Part shown: positions 1 through 10,451 of the stretch, piece by piece
How positions within the stretch are numbered: position 1 is the first letter of the stretch
Layout of the letters: the number at the start of each line of letters is the position of its first letter
Origin: Candidatus Woesearchaeota archaeon
GTDB lineage: Archaea > Nanobdellota > Nanobdellia > SCGC-AAA011-G17 > GW2011-AR18
Direction: 5' to 3'
Length of the DNA: 64,000 bases
Assembly: GCA_018302545.1 (NCBI GenBank)
Contig: JAGVZM010000001.1
Coordinates: forward strand, 1-64,000
Made by a program: the position numbers and the translations under genes
The notes under the pieces: model-generated
The model's input: the letters and a program-made list of their open reading frames with translations, nothing else
Database searches by the model: none
What the model was told of the DNA's origin: nothing

Positions 1-325
1 TCTTCAACTTGACCACCAAAATTAACAATACACTTAACACTTGGAACATAGCCAGGTTCAGATCCACATCTTGCTAGTTCTGCAGCATCACAAGCATAAT
101 CTATTTTATAGTCCCTAACGCTTCCAGAAGCAAAAACAGTTTCTCTACCTAACACAATTCTATCCAAAACTAGATGAGTGTTATTATCAACAACCCCTCC
201 AATCAAATCACAAGTACCAAAACCTCTTTGCTTTGCATTTTCAATAGCTCTATCTGCAGCAAAATCATGTAGAGCTTCCATCTTATATTTACCTCTTCTA
301 TCTATCTCAGAACCATATCTCACCA
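1..325 (-). CDS. hypothetical protein, truncated at window edge
   Basis: Open frame on - strand from ATG near 325 (MVRYGSEIDRRGKYKMEALHDFAADRAIENAKQRGFGTCDLIGG...) running off the left edge. Confidence 0.6.
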
Positions 326-381
326 TTTTTCATACCTCCGAAAAAACCAATAAAAAATTTCAAGATAACTTGTTTATAAAT

Positions 382-2985
382 TTACTTATTTAAACTAATT
401 TTAGCCTTAACTAAATTATGCATCCTTCTTAAAAATTCATGTCTTTCTTCTATTTTCAAAATATCAGAATAACCACACATAATAATATTAACAGCAAAAG
501 GGCTTGGAATCATAGTATTCTTCTCAATTATTTTAATCTCACCACTTTCAATACCATTAAGAACATTTTTTGCATTCTCAACATCCATTAAATCTTCTAA
601 AACTTCTCTTCTTGCTTCTTTCAAAATACAAAAATCATCACTTATTCTTCTAACTGCATTTAATAATAGCATGCTACTAACTTGCTGTCTTCCAACTCTT
701 TTTGTCTGTCCTTTATAAGTCCTCAAAATCATGAAAGCCCTAGTAGCACAATGTCTAAATCTCCTTTTCAAAATTTCAGTTTTATCTAAAGCTAATTTCA
801 AAATATCTCTAAGCTGATTACTCTTAATTAATTTAAAGGCATTAATTGCATTAATTGTTCTATCAGAAGCAACATAAAAAGTATTATCATTAATTCCGAT
901 TTCTACATCTCTATGTTGACTTCTTCCAATTGCAAATGCTAGAGCTCTAGATAAGACATCATTAACTCGTCTTCCATATAAACTATGAAAAACAATATAA
1001 TGTTTAGAATATTCATCTATATAATGTTCAACAACTAATTTTTTATTATGTGATATTTCTAAATATTTATATTGGTCAGAAAAATAATTATAAACTGCTT
1101 CTGCAGCTTTATCATCTAAATACAAATATTCATTAATAAATTTAAGCATCTCACTTTTATTTTTTTTAGCTTTAAATTTATCTTCCATTAAATATCTAAA
1201 TCTTTGAATTTCCATTGCTAAATCAAAGCTCAAAGGAAGCATTTCACTAAACCAACTAGGAATTGTAGGTTTTTTCCCCACTGCAGCCTTAACTTGAGCA
1301 ACCATCCCTCTTGCATGTCTAAACTCATAAGTATTACCTCCTAAAACAAAAATATCTCCTGGCTTAAGCCTCTCTAAAAAACCTTCATCTATATGTCCAA
1401 TAATTTGATCTTTAATTCTAACAGAAACATAAGTTTCATCTGGAATAGTTCCAATATTAGTCATATAAATTACCCTTCCTAATTTTCCCTTCTTACCAAT
1501 TTTACCATTCTCTCTCCAAATTTTAGCATAAACATATCTATCTTCTAATGATGCAAATTCACCAGCTAAATAAGAAACAACTTCATCAAATTCCTCTCTC
1601 TTTAATTTAGAATAACAATAACTTTTTTTAATAATATTAAACATTTCATTTTCATCCCAAACATGTTCAATAGCCATACCATTAATTTGTTGTGCTAAAA
1701 CATCAAGACAATTAGTTGGAATATGTAACTTATCAATTTTCTTCTCTAAAGCATGTTTAACCATCACTGCACATTCAACTAAATCATCCCTATCTAAAAC
1801 AATTACTCTTGCTTTTGTTATTCCACCAACTTTGTGCTGACTTCTTCCAACCCTTTGTAATAGTCTTGCAATGCTTTTAGGGCTTCCCAAACATATAACT
1901 AAATCAATATAACCAATATCAATACCCAACTCTAACGATGTTGAACAAACAACAGCTTTAAGTTTACCGGCCCTCAAAGCTTCCTCCAGTTTAAATCTAT
2001 GTTCCTTGCTTAAACTACCATGATGTGCACCAATCAAACTACTGTATCCTGTTGGATCATCTTCAGTAATTTCTGTATACTTTTTAGGGAATTTAGTTTT
2101 CAAATGATGAACAACTCTTTCAGTTGCACTCCTAGTATTAGTAAAAATTAAAGTAGTTTTATGTTCATGAATTAATTTATCAATAAGTTCATACATTCCT
2201 TTATTTATTTTATTATAAGCACTATCAACTAAATCATCAACTGGACTTATTACTTTCAGATCATAACCTTTATTAGAAGTAGCATCAACAACTTTACACT
2301 TTCTATTACCCACTAAAAATTTAGCAACCTCATCCAAAGGTGAAATTGTAGCACTCAAACCAATTCTACATAAACCAGTACTAAGACATTGAAGCCTCTC
2401 TAATGTCAGACTTAAGTGAACTCCCCTTTTATTTTCAGCCAAAGAATGAATCTCATCAACAATGCACCAATCTAAATTTTTAATATATTCTCTAAATTTA
2501 ATTGAGTTTAATATTATAGCTAAACTTTCAGGCGTTGTTATCAAAATATGCGGTGGCTTCTTTAGCATTTTAGATCTTTCAGCAGCAGAAGTATCCCCTG
2601 TTCTCACTGCAACCCTAATGCCAAAACTCTTTCCTGCAAGTTTTTCAATCTCTTCAAGAGGCTCAATGAGATTAAGATGTATATCTCTAGATAATGCACG
2701 AAGAGGAGAAACATAAATGCAATAAACTTTGTCCTCTAATATTCCTTTATCTGCAGAATCAATTAATTCATTAAGAATAGCACCAAAAGCCCCTAAAGTT
2801 TTACCACTACCAGTTACAGAACTAATGAGGGTATTTTGTCTACTATGAATATTATATATAGAAAACTTCTGAGGCTGTGTAAAATCGCTAAATTTAGTAA
2901 AAAACCAATTATCAAAAGGTTTACAAAATATACCTCTAGTAACCTCAGTAGGATAAGGTTTATCCATTAGAATAATTTCTGACAT
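382..2985 (-). CDS. lhr: Lhr-like DEAD/DEAH ATP-dependent helicase
   Basis: Walker A SVTGSGKT, DEIH box, SATISP, QRVGRSQH motif VI, about 870 aa; start likely MSEIILMDKP. Confidence 0.85.
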   Translation of the reverse strand: MSEIILMDKPYPTEVTRGIFCKPFDNWFFTKFSDFTQPQKFSIYNIHSRQNTLISSVTGSGKTLGAFGAILNELIDSADKGILEDKVYCIYVSPLRALSRDIHLNLIEPLEEIEKLAGKSFGIRVAVRTGDTSAAERSKMLKKPPHILITTPESLAIILNSIKFREYIKNLDWCIVDEIHSLAENKRGVHLSLTLERLQCLSTGLCRIGLSATISPLDEVAKFLVGNRKCKVVDATSNKGYDLKVISPVDDLVDSAYNKINKGMYELIDKLIHEHKTTLIFTNTRSATERVVHHLKTKFPKKYTEITEDDPTGYSSLIGAHHGSLSKEHRFKLEEALRAGKLKAVVCSTSLELGIDIGYIDLVICLGSPKSIARLLQRVGRSQHKVGGITKARVIVLDRDDLVECAVMVKHALEKKIDKLHIPTNCLDVLAQQINGMAIEHVWDENEMFNIIKKSYCYSKLKREEFDEVVSYLAGEFASLEDRYVYAKIWRENGKIGKKGKLGRVIYMTNIGTIPDETYVSVRIKDQIIGHIDEGFLERLKPGDIFVLGGNTYEFRHARGMVAQVKAAVGKKPTIPSWFSEMLPLSFDLAMEIQRFRYLMEDKFKAKKNKSEMLKFINEYLYLDDKAAEAVYNYFSDQYKYLEISHNKKLVVEHYIDEYSKHYIVFHSLYGRRVNDVLSRALAFAIGRSQHRDVEIGINDNTFYVASDRTINAINAFKLIKSNQLRDILKLALDKTEILKRRFRHCATRAFMILRTYKGQTKRVGRQQVSSMLLLNAVRRISDDFCILKEARREVLEDLMDVENAKNVLNGIESGEIKIIEKNTMIPSPFAVNIIMCGYSDILKIEERHEFLRRMHNLVKAKISLNK

Positions 2986-3985
2986 ATTTAATATAATTTT
3001 CAAGCTTCACTCTTTTCCTAAGAATAGTAAAATTAACAAAGTTATAGAATTTAAGAATTTTTCCTTTTCCAGTGATATTAATAATATGTCTTCTATCATA
3101 AGAAGCTAAAGTATTTTTAATATTCAACTTATCCAAAAGATAAGAGATTTGCTTTAAACCTTCTAAGTTAGAAGAACAAACAGAAAGACAATAACCTGAA
3201 AATGAACCTTCACTATCGTAAAATCCTTTCAAGAAGCTAGAAATTATAGATTTCTTTTTAGAATTAAAAATCTGATGAGGAATTTCCCAATCAAAAGTCA
3301 AATAACCTGTTTTAGAATAACGCATTAAATCTGCACAAATAATTTGTGAATAAGCCTGTAAAACAAAAGAATTTTTAGGAGGATAATAAGTAACAGGATA
3401 TTTAATTCCATAAACAACATATAAACATTCAGAGAAGTAATCAATAAATTCTTTATCATATTTTATTTCTAGCCTTATTAATCTATAATCTATAAATGCA
3501 TCACCACAAAGAACACCAATAATATATGCTTTTTCAAGACTAAGAGTTTTATAATTTAGATTAAGAGGTTTTTTAAGTCTTTTTTCTGCTAATGTGATTT
3601 TAATTCTATTTGTATTCATTGATTTCATATGATCTCTTCGCGGAATTTCATAGTAATCCAGCCACTTAATAACTGTAGCAGCACTAACATTAAATTTAGT
3701 ACCGACATCAGATAAACTAAAATTTCTTTCAAGATACAGGTTTTGTAAATTTTTTTTAGAAGGTTTTTTCTTAAATTTAAATTGTGTAGCCTCATTAGCA
3801 AAGGGTATATTATTTTGGTATAACCATCCTGCAATTGTATTCTCTGAAACCGCAATTTCAAATCGTTTTTTAACTAAATGATGTATAGATCTTTGTCCTA
3901 ATTTTGGATTATTAAATTTAGAACTCATAACAAATTTATGAATTTTTAGGAGTTCTTTCTTAGATAAGTTATTATACAAAGACAT
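2960..3985 (-). CDS. free-standing LAGLIDADG homing endonuclease with N-terminal HTH region
   Basis: Two LAGLIDADG-like motifs (AYIIGVLCGDAFI, ISSFLKGFYDSEGSF) and HTH-like N-terminus (LSDVGTKFNVSAATVIKWL); 3' end overlaps the lhr start. Confidence 0.8.
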   Translation of the reverse strand: MSLYNNLSKKELLKIHKFVMSSKFNNPKLGQRSIHHLVKKRFEIAVSENTIAGWLYQNNIPFANEATQFKFKKKPSKKNLQNLYLERNFSLSDVGTKFNVSAATVIKWLDYYEIPRRDHMKSMNTNRIKITLAEKRLKKPLNLNYKTLSLEKAYIIGVLCGDAFIDYRLIRLEIKYDKEFIDYFSECLYVVYGIKYPVTYYPPKNSFVLQAYSQIICADLMRYSKTGYLTFDWEIPHQIFNSKKKSIISSFLKGFYDSEGSFSGYCLSVCSSNLEGLKQISYLLDKLNIKNTLASYDRRHIINITGKGKILKFYNFVNFTILRKRVKLENYIKYVRNYSNG

Positions 3986-4070
3986 GAATAAATAGTCTTT
4001 TTTGATTTAAAAAGCCTTACGCAGCTCCGCCTTGTCGTGTCGTCCATTATTGTTCTAGAAAATATAATAT

Positions 4071-5189
4071 CTAATAACGTTGTGCCATTCCACGTAAAGT
4101 TGCAAGAGATTCTTCTTCTGAACCTTCAAACACACCCTGGAATCTAATCCTTATTGGTTGAACTCCAAATCCAGAATCAACAACATAATCATTTAGAGTT
4201 CTATATGTTACTTCTTCTCCCCTAATTCCTTCACCTAATCTAACATCCCCAATTTTCTTAGCAGCTCTTTCAGGAGAAATTTCAGGGGTTTTAGTAATAC
4301 TTGGAAGGGGTCTCAAACCCCCATATTCTGCAAAAAGATCTCCTCCTCTAGTTGGAATATTAAAAGAATCTAAACCAAAACTATCGCCCCCTAATCTATT
4401 AGTTAACTCTCTATTATCCTGATAGGGAATAATATCAGCAAGCTTATCATAGTCCAAATATTTAGAAAATCCTCCCTTTTTAATTCTATGAATATAAATT
4501 TCTAACTCTCCCGCATTACTTGGTGTAGCAACTAATTCAGCAGCACTAAGTCCTAATAACCTCTCAGCTCTAAAATGGGTATTAGTTTTAGGATCAGCAT
4601 ATACTCCTAAAAATTTTGGATATCCTTCAATCACCATTTGTTTAATAACTTTTCCACTATATTTAGCAACTGCAGCAAAATAATTAGCTGGGTCTCCAAG
4701 ATCTGCATCTAATTCAATAACAACCATAAATTCAGGATTAAAACGTTCTTCAGCAGGGGCTCCTTCTTTTGGAAAAGGCAAGAATGATACGGCCTCTATC
4801 CTATTCCGAATATTAGGCATTGCATCAAATCCCATTGCTGTTCGAACATTCGCATCAAGAGAATCTTCAAATTTACTAGTCCTAGTTAATAAAGGCATAG
4901 TCCAATTAACTTTCAAATCTTCACCAGGAACCATTTTTTCTGCAGGAGCTACAACTGAAATATTCATAGGAACAGGCATAACATATTGGACATCTTCAGG
5001 AAATTCAGCAGAGAAATCTATTCTTCTTGTAATACCCCTTCCTTCAACAGTTTGAGGTTCTACCCAAGTAAGACCTTCCACTTGATCCCTGTTGCCTTCA
5101 AGAGTCTTAGCTACTCTCCAAGCCCTTTCAACAGCCTTGGCTCTCTTACTCCTATCTATTCTTTCTTGTAAAGATAATACCGAGTTCAT
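4071..5189 (-). CDS. hypothetical protein (372 aa)
   Basis: Long uninterrupted ORF; no recognised family. Confidence 0.75.
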   Translation of the reverse strand: MNSVLSLQERIDRSKRAKAVERAWRVAKTLEGNRDQVEGLTWVEPQTVEGRGITRRIDFSAEFPEDVQYVMPVPMNISVVAPAEKMVPGEDLKVNWTMPLLTRTSKFEDSLDANVRTAMGFDAMPNIRNRIEAVSFLPFPKEGAPAEERFNPEFMVVIELDADLGDPANYFAAVAKYSGKVIKQMVIEGYPKFLGVYADPKTNTHFRAERLLGLSAAELVATPSNAGELEIYIHRIKKGGFSKYLDYDKLADIIPYQDNRELTNRLGGDSFGLDSFNIPTRGGDLFAEYGGLRPLPSITKTPEISPERAAKKIGDVRLGEGIRGEEVTYRTLNDYVVDSGFGVQPIRIRFQGVFEGSEEESLATLRGMAQRY

Positions 5190-5263
5190 AAATCTAATAA
5201 ACCAAAGAAGTTTTTAAATGTTTCTATGTATTAATCACTCTTTAATAGTATTAATCTAATATA

Positions 5264-5590
5264 TCAACCGTTAGCTCTTCTTTCATGAAAACTAATCTGA
5301 GATATAGCCATTTTTTCTAATAAGTTCAAAGCATGATGCCTTCCTTTAGTAGCAGCAACTCTATATATAGCATCTAATTGAATTGCATCTAATTCATCTA
5401 AAACATCTCTCATCAAAAATTCAGCCCTAATTTGAGGAGGAGTTTTATTAGTAATACCATATTTTTCATATAAAACAGTTAATTTAGGATCCTCTAATTG
5501 TTTATAACCTTCAACTTCATGTGTTAACCAAGGATTCTCATCAGAATAATGAGATGCATCTTTTGAATAACCTATAGCTACCATAAACAA
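5264..5590 (-). CDS. hypothetical small protein, paralog of 57894..58184
   Basis: ORF; shares Y-Q-D-L-Y-P-RA-L pattern and GRxxALNxLEK C-terminus with the other copy. Confidence 0.65.
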   Translation of the reverse strand: MFMVAIGYSKDASHYSDENPWLTHEVEGYKQLEDPKLTVLYEKYGITNKTPPQIRAEFLMRDVLDELDAIQLDAIYRVAATKGRHHALNLLEKMAISQISFHERRANG

Positions 5591-5671
5591 AAATAAAAAA
5601 CAAAAGATTTAAACATTTCTATTTAAAAAAATAATAAATAATATTATAAACTTTTCTTAATAAACACCTAA

Positions 5672-6010
5672 ATGCCTTTAGACATAGAAACTTTACTGGA
5701 TATTGAAGTTGAAATAAAAGATACAGATCCAATTCTAGAGAGAATAACTAGAGATCAAATGGCAATATACTTAGAAGCAAATAACTTTGAATATGTAACA
5801 AGAGAGGAAAGTTTAGATGGCTATGAACACAGAACTTTAATGGTAAGTGATGACTCTAGTGAATATAGATTTGGAACTTGGATACCTAGAACAGAAAAAG
5901 ACAATGATAGAGGATGTAGAATTCAATTTATAATGGACATGCAAAGATTCTATAGATTAAAAGACAAAAAAGAAGTTTCTCAATTAAGAATATTAAATGA
6001 TTTATTATAA
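5672..6010 (+). CDS. hypothetical protein
   Basis: ORF with TATA-like box (ATTATAAAC) upstream. Confidence 0.6.
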   Translation: MPLDIETLLDIEVEIKDTDPILERITRDQMAIYLEANNFEYVTREESLDGYEHRTLMVSDDSSEYRFGTWIPRTEKDNDRGCRIQFIMDMQRFYRLKDKKEVSQLRILNDLL

Positions 6011-6448
6011 ATCAGAAATAGCATCGTCATAATACTTTCCATGCCTAACCTTAATTTTTCTTTTATGAGGAATACTTTCTCTAAAAAATCTTCTAACTGG
6101 ACCAACCTCTCCATATCTAGTACTAATATATGAATTAACCATATTTGCTCTAGTACTTTCATCATCAATATCCATTAAAACATTACCCAGATTAACATCA
6201 GCACGACAAGCAAAAGAGTCAAGATTATCTAAAACTCTTAATTTTATATCCTCTTCAGAAACACTTTTACTAGCAAATTTAGCATGATAAACCAAAGCAT
6301 CATATAACCTTCTCAACACCTGTGAATCTCTATTTTCATAAGAATTTTGAACTGCTAAAGCAAAATCTTCAGCTAAAAAACCACCAAGGATATGACTACC
6401 TGCATCAGCAAATCTCCTAATCCTAACAATCATAGCTTCTAAATCCAT
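6005..6448 (-). CDS. hypothetical protein
   Basis: ORF with TATA-like TTTTAAAC upstream of ATG. Confidence 0.65.
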   Translation of the reverse strand: MDLEAMIVRIRRFADAGSHILGGFLAEDFALAVQNSYENRDSQVLRRLYDALVYHAKFASKSVSEEDIKLRVLDNLDSFACRADVNLGNVLMDIDDESTRANMVNSYISTRYGEVGPVRRFFRESIPHKRKIKVRHGKYYDDAISDL

Positions 6449-6500
6449 ATAAATATGAATAAGACAAAAAGTTTAAAAGAATGTCTTTTCTAATAAATTT

Positions 6501-7589
6501 ATGAAAAATATTATTTTAATAGCAGTAGCAACACTAATATTATTAAGTTGTACTACAAATTTAGCAGAAGAAGAAATGAAATCAAAAAACATCACAAAAG
6601 AGAATTTAGAAGTAGCCACATTTGCTGGAGGTTGTTTTTGGTGTATGGAATATGAGTTTGAACACCATCCAGGAATAAAAGAAGCAATATCTGGTTATAT
6701 GGGAGGAAAAGAAAAAAATCCGAAATATCAGGAAGTATCATCTGGAAAAACAAGTCATTTAGAATCAATCCAAATTCATTATAATCCAAAAGAAATAAGT
6801 TATAAAGATTTATTAGAAATTTTTTGGAGACAAATAGATCCTACAGATGATGGAGGTTCTTTTGTAGATAGAGGCCCTCAATACAGATCTGCAATTTTTT
6901 ATCATAATGAAGAACAAAAAACATTAGCTGAAGAATCTAAAAAAGAAATAGAAAAAAATGGAAAGTGGGACAAACCAATAGTAACAGAAATAAGAAAAGC
7001 AACAGCATTTTATCCAGCAGAGGAATATCATCAAAACTACTATAAGAAAAACCCAATAAGATACAAAATATATAGTTCAAATTCAGGAAGAGATCAATAT
7101 AAAGAAGAAACATGGGGAGAAGATAAAGATTATAAACCAGTAAAAGAAAATAACGATATGCTAACAAAAGAAGAATTGAAAAAAAAATTAACTCCATTAC
7201 AATATAAAGTAACACAAGAAAATGGAACAGAAATTCCATTTAACAATGAATATTGGGATAATAAAAAAGAAGGTATCTATGTAGATATAGTTTCTGGTGA
7301 ACCATTATTTTCATCTAAAGATAAATATGATTCTGGTACAGGTTGGCCAAGTTTCACAAAACCATTAGAAGAGGGTAATGTAATAACAAAAATAGATTTT
7401 AAATTAATTCTTCCAAGAACAGAAGTAAGAAGCAAAAAAGCTAATTCACATTTAGGCCATGTATTAAATGATGGTCCAGAACCTACAGGAAAAAGATATT
7501 GTATGAACTCAGCAGCATTAAGATTTATTCCAAAAGAAAATTTAAAAAAAGAAGGTTATGCTGAATACTTAAAATTATTTAAAAAATGA
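6501..7589 (+). CDS. msrAB: bifunctional peptide methionine sulfoxide reductase MsrA/MsrB with N-terminal lipoprotein-like signal
   Basis: MsrA GGCFWC motif; MsrB GTGWPSF ... [10 protein letters not shown] ... [11 protein letters not shown]; lipobox-like LLSC. Confidence 0.92.
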   Translation: MKNIILIAVATLILLSCTTNLAEEEMKSKNITKENLEVATFAGGCFWCMEYEFEHHPGIKEAISGYMGGKEKNPKYQEVSSGKTSHLESIQIHYNPKEISYKDLLEIFWRQIDPTDDGGSFVDRGPQYRSAIFYHNEEQKTLAEESKKEIEKNGKWDKPIVTEIRKATAFYPAEEYHQNYYKKNPIRYKIYSSNSGRDQYKEETWGEDKDYKPVKENNDMLTKEELKKKLTPLQYKVTQENGTEIPFNNEYWDNKKEGIYVDIVSGEPLFSSKDKYDSGTGWPSFTKPLEEGNVITKIDFKLILPRTEVRSKKANSHLGHVLNDGPEPTGKRYCMNSAALRFIPKENLKKEGYAEYLKLFKK

Positions 7590-7697
7590 GATAAGAACAA
7601 TTAGTAGAAATATTAAAAGGAAATCTTGCTTTCACATACAAATACTAGATAACAAATTAGAAAAAGACTATAAAATATACAAAAAAATAGCTAGTAT

Positions 7698-8132
7698 TTA
7701 ATCACCAAGATGTTTATTCATTTCTAAACATTCTTCTTCCAATTCTTTAAAATATACAACTTCAATACCTGCTTGTTCTAACAATTCATGTCCTTTACAA
7801 TCCGCCACAAAGTGGATAGGTTCTTTCAGACCATAAACAACCTTCTTAGCACCAGAATCTATAATATGTTGAGTACAGGATTTAGGCCTAGATTTCCTAA
7901 CACTACAAGGTTCCATTGTTGAATAAATAACACAATCCTTAGCTTTTCCATTTAATTTTGCTAAAGCACCTTCTTCAGCATGAACTTTGTCATCAACTTC
8001 CCTACTATAACACCTAGCAATAATCTCTCCAGAAACATTAACAATTACACAACCAACAGAGTAAGCTGTCTCAGAAGGAGGACATTTTTTAGCTTCCTCA
8101 ATTGCAAGTTTCATGTAAAATTTATCGTCCAT
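7698..8132 (-). CDS. cytidine/dCMP deaminase-like zinc protein (RibD-N type)
   Basis: HAEEGAL and PCSVRKSRPKSC zinc motifs. Confidence 0.75.
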   Translation of the reverse strand: MDDKFYMKLAIEEAKKCPPSETAYSVGCVIVNVSGEIIARCYSREVDDKVHAEEGALAKLNGKAKDCVIYSTMEPCSVRKSRPKSCTQHIIDSGAKKVVYGLKEPIHFVADCKGHELLEQAGIEVVYFKELEEECLEMNKHLGD

Positions 8133-8566
8133 TAATTAGCCTCAATTTCAACAATTTTAATCTCAAATATCAAAGTCTTTCCAGCTAAAGGATGATTCAT
8201 ATCTATAGTTACTTCAATATCATTAACTTCTGTAATCATAGCAGGAATTTGCACCCCATTAGGCATTTGAATAGATAACATCATCCCAGCATTTAATTCT
8301 TTATCTTTAGGCAAATCATTTCTAGGAACCTTTTGAATTAAATCTTCTTTAGGTTCACCATATCCTTCTTCAGATTTTATTTTAATTTCTTTCTTATCAC
8401 CTTTATTCATACCAACAACAGCCTCATCAAAGCCTTTAATTAATTGACCAGCACCAACCTCAAATTCTAAGGGTTTACCATGATTTTCAGAACTATCAAA
8501 AATTTCTCCATCCTCTAATTTTCCAACATACTCAACTTTAACCTTATCTCCTTTCTTTATTGTCAT
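8132..8566 (-). CDS. FKBP-type peptidyl-prolyl cis-trans isomerase (SlyD-like)
   Basis: KVEYVGKLEDGEIFDSS, LIKGFDEAVVGMNKGDKKEI. Confidence 0.9.
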   Translation of the reverse strand: MTIKKGDKVKVEYVGKLEDGEIFDSSENHGKPLEFEVGAGQLIKGFDEAVVGMNKGDKKEIKIKSEEGYGEPKEDLIQKVPRNDLPKDKELNAGMMLSIQMPNGVQIPAMITEVNDIEVTIDMNHPLAGKTLIFEIKIVEIEAN

Positions 8567-8642
8567 TATTTAACCCCCTAAAACAAGCAAGAACTTGTTA
8601 TTAATCGTAAAAAACAAAATTATTTAAGTGTTTTGATAAAAT

Positions 8643-9341
8643 CTAAGCTGCTCTTTTAAACTTAAATCCTTTATGAATACTAACTAAACGTCCGTAAATC
8701 ATTGTTCCAATAGAAGAACCACAATCAATTTCTCTAAAAGCTTCAGCAAAATTTATACCCTCAACAGGAATCTTATAATTTCCATAAACTTTTTCTAATT
8801 CAGATTCAATCAAACCAGTTTTAACTCTTTCTCTTAAAGAAGTATAAACATCCGAATCTAATCTAGTTTCTAATAACTTCAATTCTCTCAATTCATTCCC
8901 ACTTAATTCATATCTTCTCTTTGTTAAATCATCTGCCCTTCTCCAATTATCAGCATCCTGAGTATGTAATTTAACCAATTCATCCATAGTTAATTTATGC
9001 AATTTTCTGTAAGCCCTATCTTCACCAATCTCTTTTAACCAATTCTTATAAGAATCCACAACCCTTTGATCAACAGCAGTATCAACATACTCAAAATTTT
9101 TAGGTAAAGAAAATCCAGAGATTATAACTATTCTTTGATAATATTGCATTGCCATATTTGTACCATCTTTCAAACCATCAATAAGTTCACCTAACCCAAG
9201 ATCTCCAATAACTGGAAATATAGAAGGATGAATTCCTTGTCTCTCTGCTTCTCTAACCATAGTAAAATAAAATTCTCTTAAAACTCTTTCATCTACAATA
9301 TCAATAGTAGGCAACAATAACCTAGAATTCTCAGCAATCAT
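8643..9341 (-). CDS. hypothetical protein (232 aa)
   Basis: ORF, no recognised family. Confidence 0.65.
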   Translation of the reverse strand: MIAENSRLLLPTIDIVDERVLREFYFTMVREAERQGIHPSIFPVIGDLGLGELIDGLKDGTNMAMQYYQRIVIISGFSLPKNFEYVDTAVDQRVVDSYKNWLKEIGEDRAYRKLHKLTMDELVKLHTQDADNWRRADDLTKRRYELSGNELRELKLLETRLDSDVYTSLRERVKTGLIESELEKVYGNYKIPVEGINFAEAFREIDCGSSIGTMIYGRLVSIHKGFKFKRAA

Positions 9342-9391
9342 AAAAAAATAAATAAATTTTAATTTTTAAAGTTTTATATAATAAAAAACAA

Positions 9392-9676
9392 CTATCTTGG
9401 TTCTGGTATATTATCAAATGCCTCTTTAGCAGTTTCAAGTAACCTTTCACGCATTGGAACAAAAATTGGGGTCCTAGCAATAGAAAGAACGCATGAAGTA
9501 AAACAACCATCATAATTACTTACAAGTTCAGCATTTAAAAAAGGATAAACTTTAAAACAGATATTAGAATAGTGGTCCCTCAAATTTAATACTCTCTCAT
9601 GGTCATTAGCTTGAGCTGCTGCATATATCCCATTCAAAGTAACATAAAGATCTTTAACATTTATCATAGAATACAA
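9392..9676 (-). CDS. hypothetical small protein, paralog of 11367..11672
   Basis: Shares VYP-L-L-YDxCxxSCxLS...IPxP with second copy. Confidence 0.65.
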   Translation of the reverse strand: MYSMINVKDLYVTLNGIYAAAQANDHERVLNLRDHYSNICFKVYPFLNAELVSNYDGCFTSCVLSIARTPIFVPMRERLLETAKEAFDNIPEPR

Positions 9677-9697
9677 AAAATAGTAAGTATTAAAAAT

Positions 9698-10366
9698 TTA
9701 ACTAGAGTTTTCTTTATAATATTTACATTCATTTTTTAAAGGACATCCGTTACAAGAAGGTTTTTTCTTACAATATCTTTTAGCATGTTCTACTAATAAA
9801 GCATGATACTCATTAAAAAATTCTGAATTTTCTTCCAAATTATCATGAAATAATTTTTGTAATTCTATATAATCAACATTTTCTTTACATAAACCAATCC
9901 TAGAAAAAATTCTTTTAGTATAAGCATCAACAACAAAATAAGGTTTTTTATGTGCATATAATAAAATAGAATCAACAGTTTCATTTCCAATTCCCCAAAC
10001 TGAAAGTAGATTATCTCTACTAACTTCTTTTCCAGAATCTAAGAATTTAATAAATTCTTTAACTTTCTTAGCCTTTTGATTATTATAACCACTACTCTTA
10101 ATTAAAAAAGCTAATTCTTCAATAGAAAGGTCTCTCAATTTATTAATGTTTAAACAATTGTTTTTTCTAAGGTTATTTAAAGAAATTTCAACATTTTTCC
10201 ATGAAGTATTTTGGGTTAATATGGCACCCAAACAAATTTCAAACTTAGATTTATCATCTAAATTAGATAGTTTATTTTTAGTATTATATATCCCTCCTAA
10301 AGGCCACCAACCTTGTTCACCATATTCTTTTAATAAAATATTATAGATTAATCTTAACTTATTCAT
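9698..10366 (-). CDS. HhH-GPD DNA glycosylase/endonuclease III family with C-terminal Fe-S loop
   Basis: ILTQNTSWKNVE, LLSVWGIGNETVDSILLYA, FVVDAYTKRI, Cys cluster CKKKPSCNGCPLKNEC; start likely MNKLRLIYN. Confidence 0.85.
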   Translation of the reverse strand: MNKLRLIYNILLKEYGEQGWWPLGGIYNTKNKLSNLDDKSKFEICLGAILTQNTSWKNVEISLNNLRKNNCLNINKLRDLSIEELAFLIKSSGYNNQKAKKVKEFIKFLDSGKEVSRDNLLSVWGIGNETVDSILLYAHKKPYFVVDAYTKRIFSRIGLCKENVDYIELQKLFHDNLEENSEFFNEYHALLVEHAKRYCKKKPSCNGCPLKNECKYYKENSS

Positions 10367-10451
10367 AAAATAAACATAATATTTGTAGATATTAAAAGAC
10401 TTCCGATTATAGAACAAAAATCTTTTTAAAGGCTGTAAAAGCACTAATTTA

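Noticed and set aside
178-393. 71-aa + strand ORF
   Set aside because: Antisense to the coherent - strand gene truncated at the window edge; low-complexity product.
2462-2716. 84-aa + strand ORF within lhr
   Set aside because: Antisense shadow of the helicase coding frame.
3625-3861. 78-aa ORF inside the homing endonuclease
   Set aside because: Alternate frame of the same strand with Leu-rich artefactual composition.
6937-7239. 100-aa Leu/Phe-rich - strand ORF antisense to msrAB
   Set aside because: Typical antisense artefact of a Lys/Glu-rich AT-rich gene.
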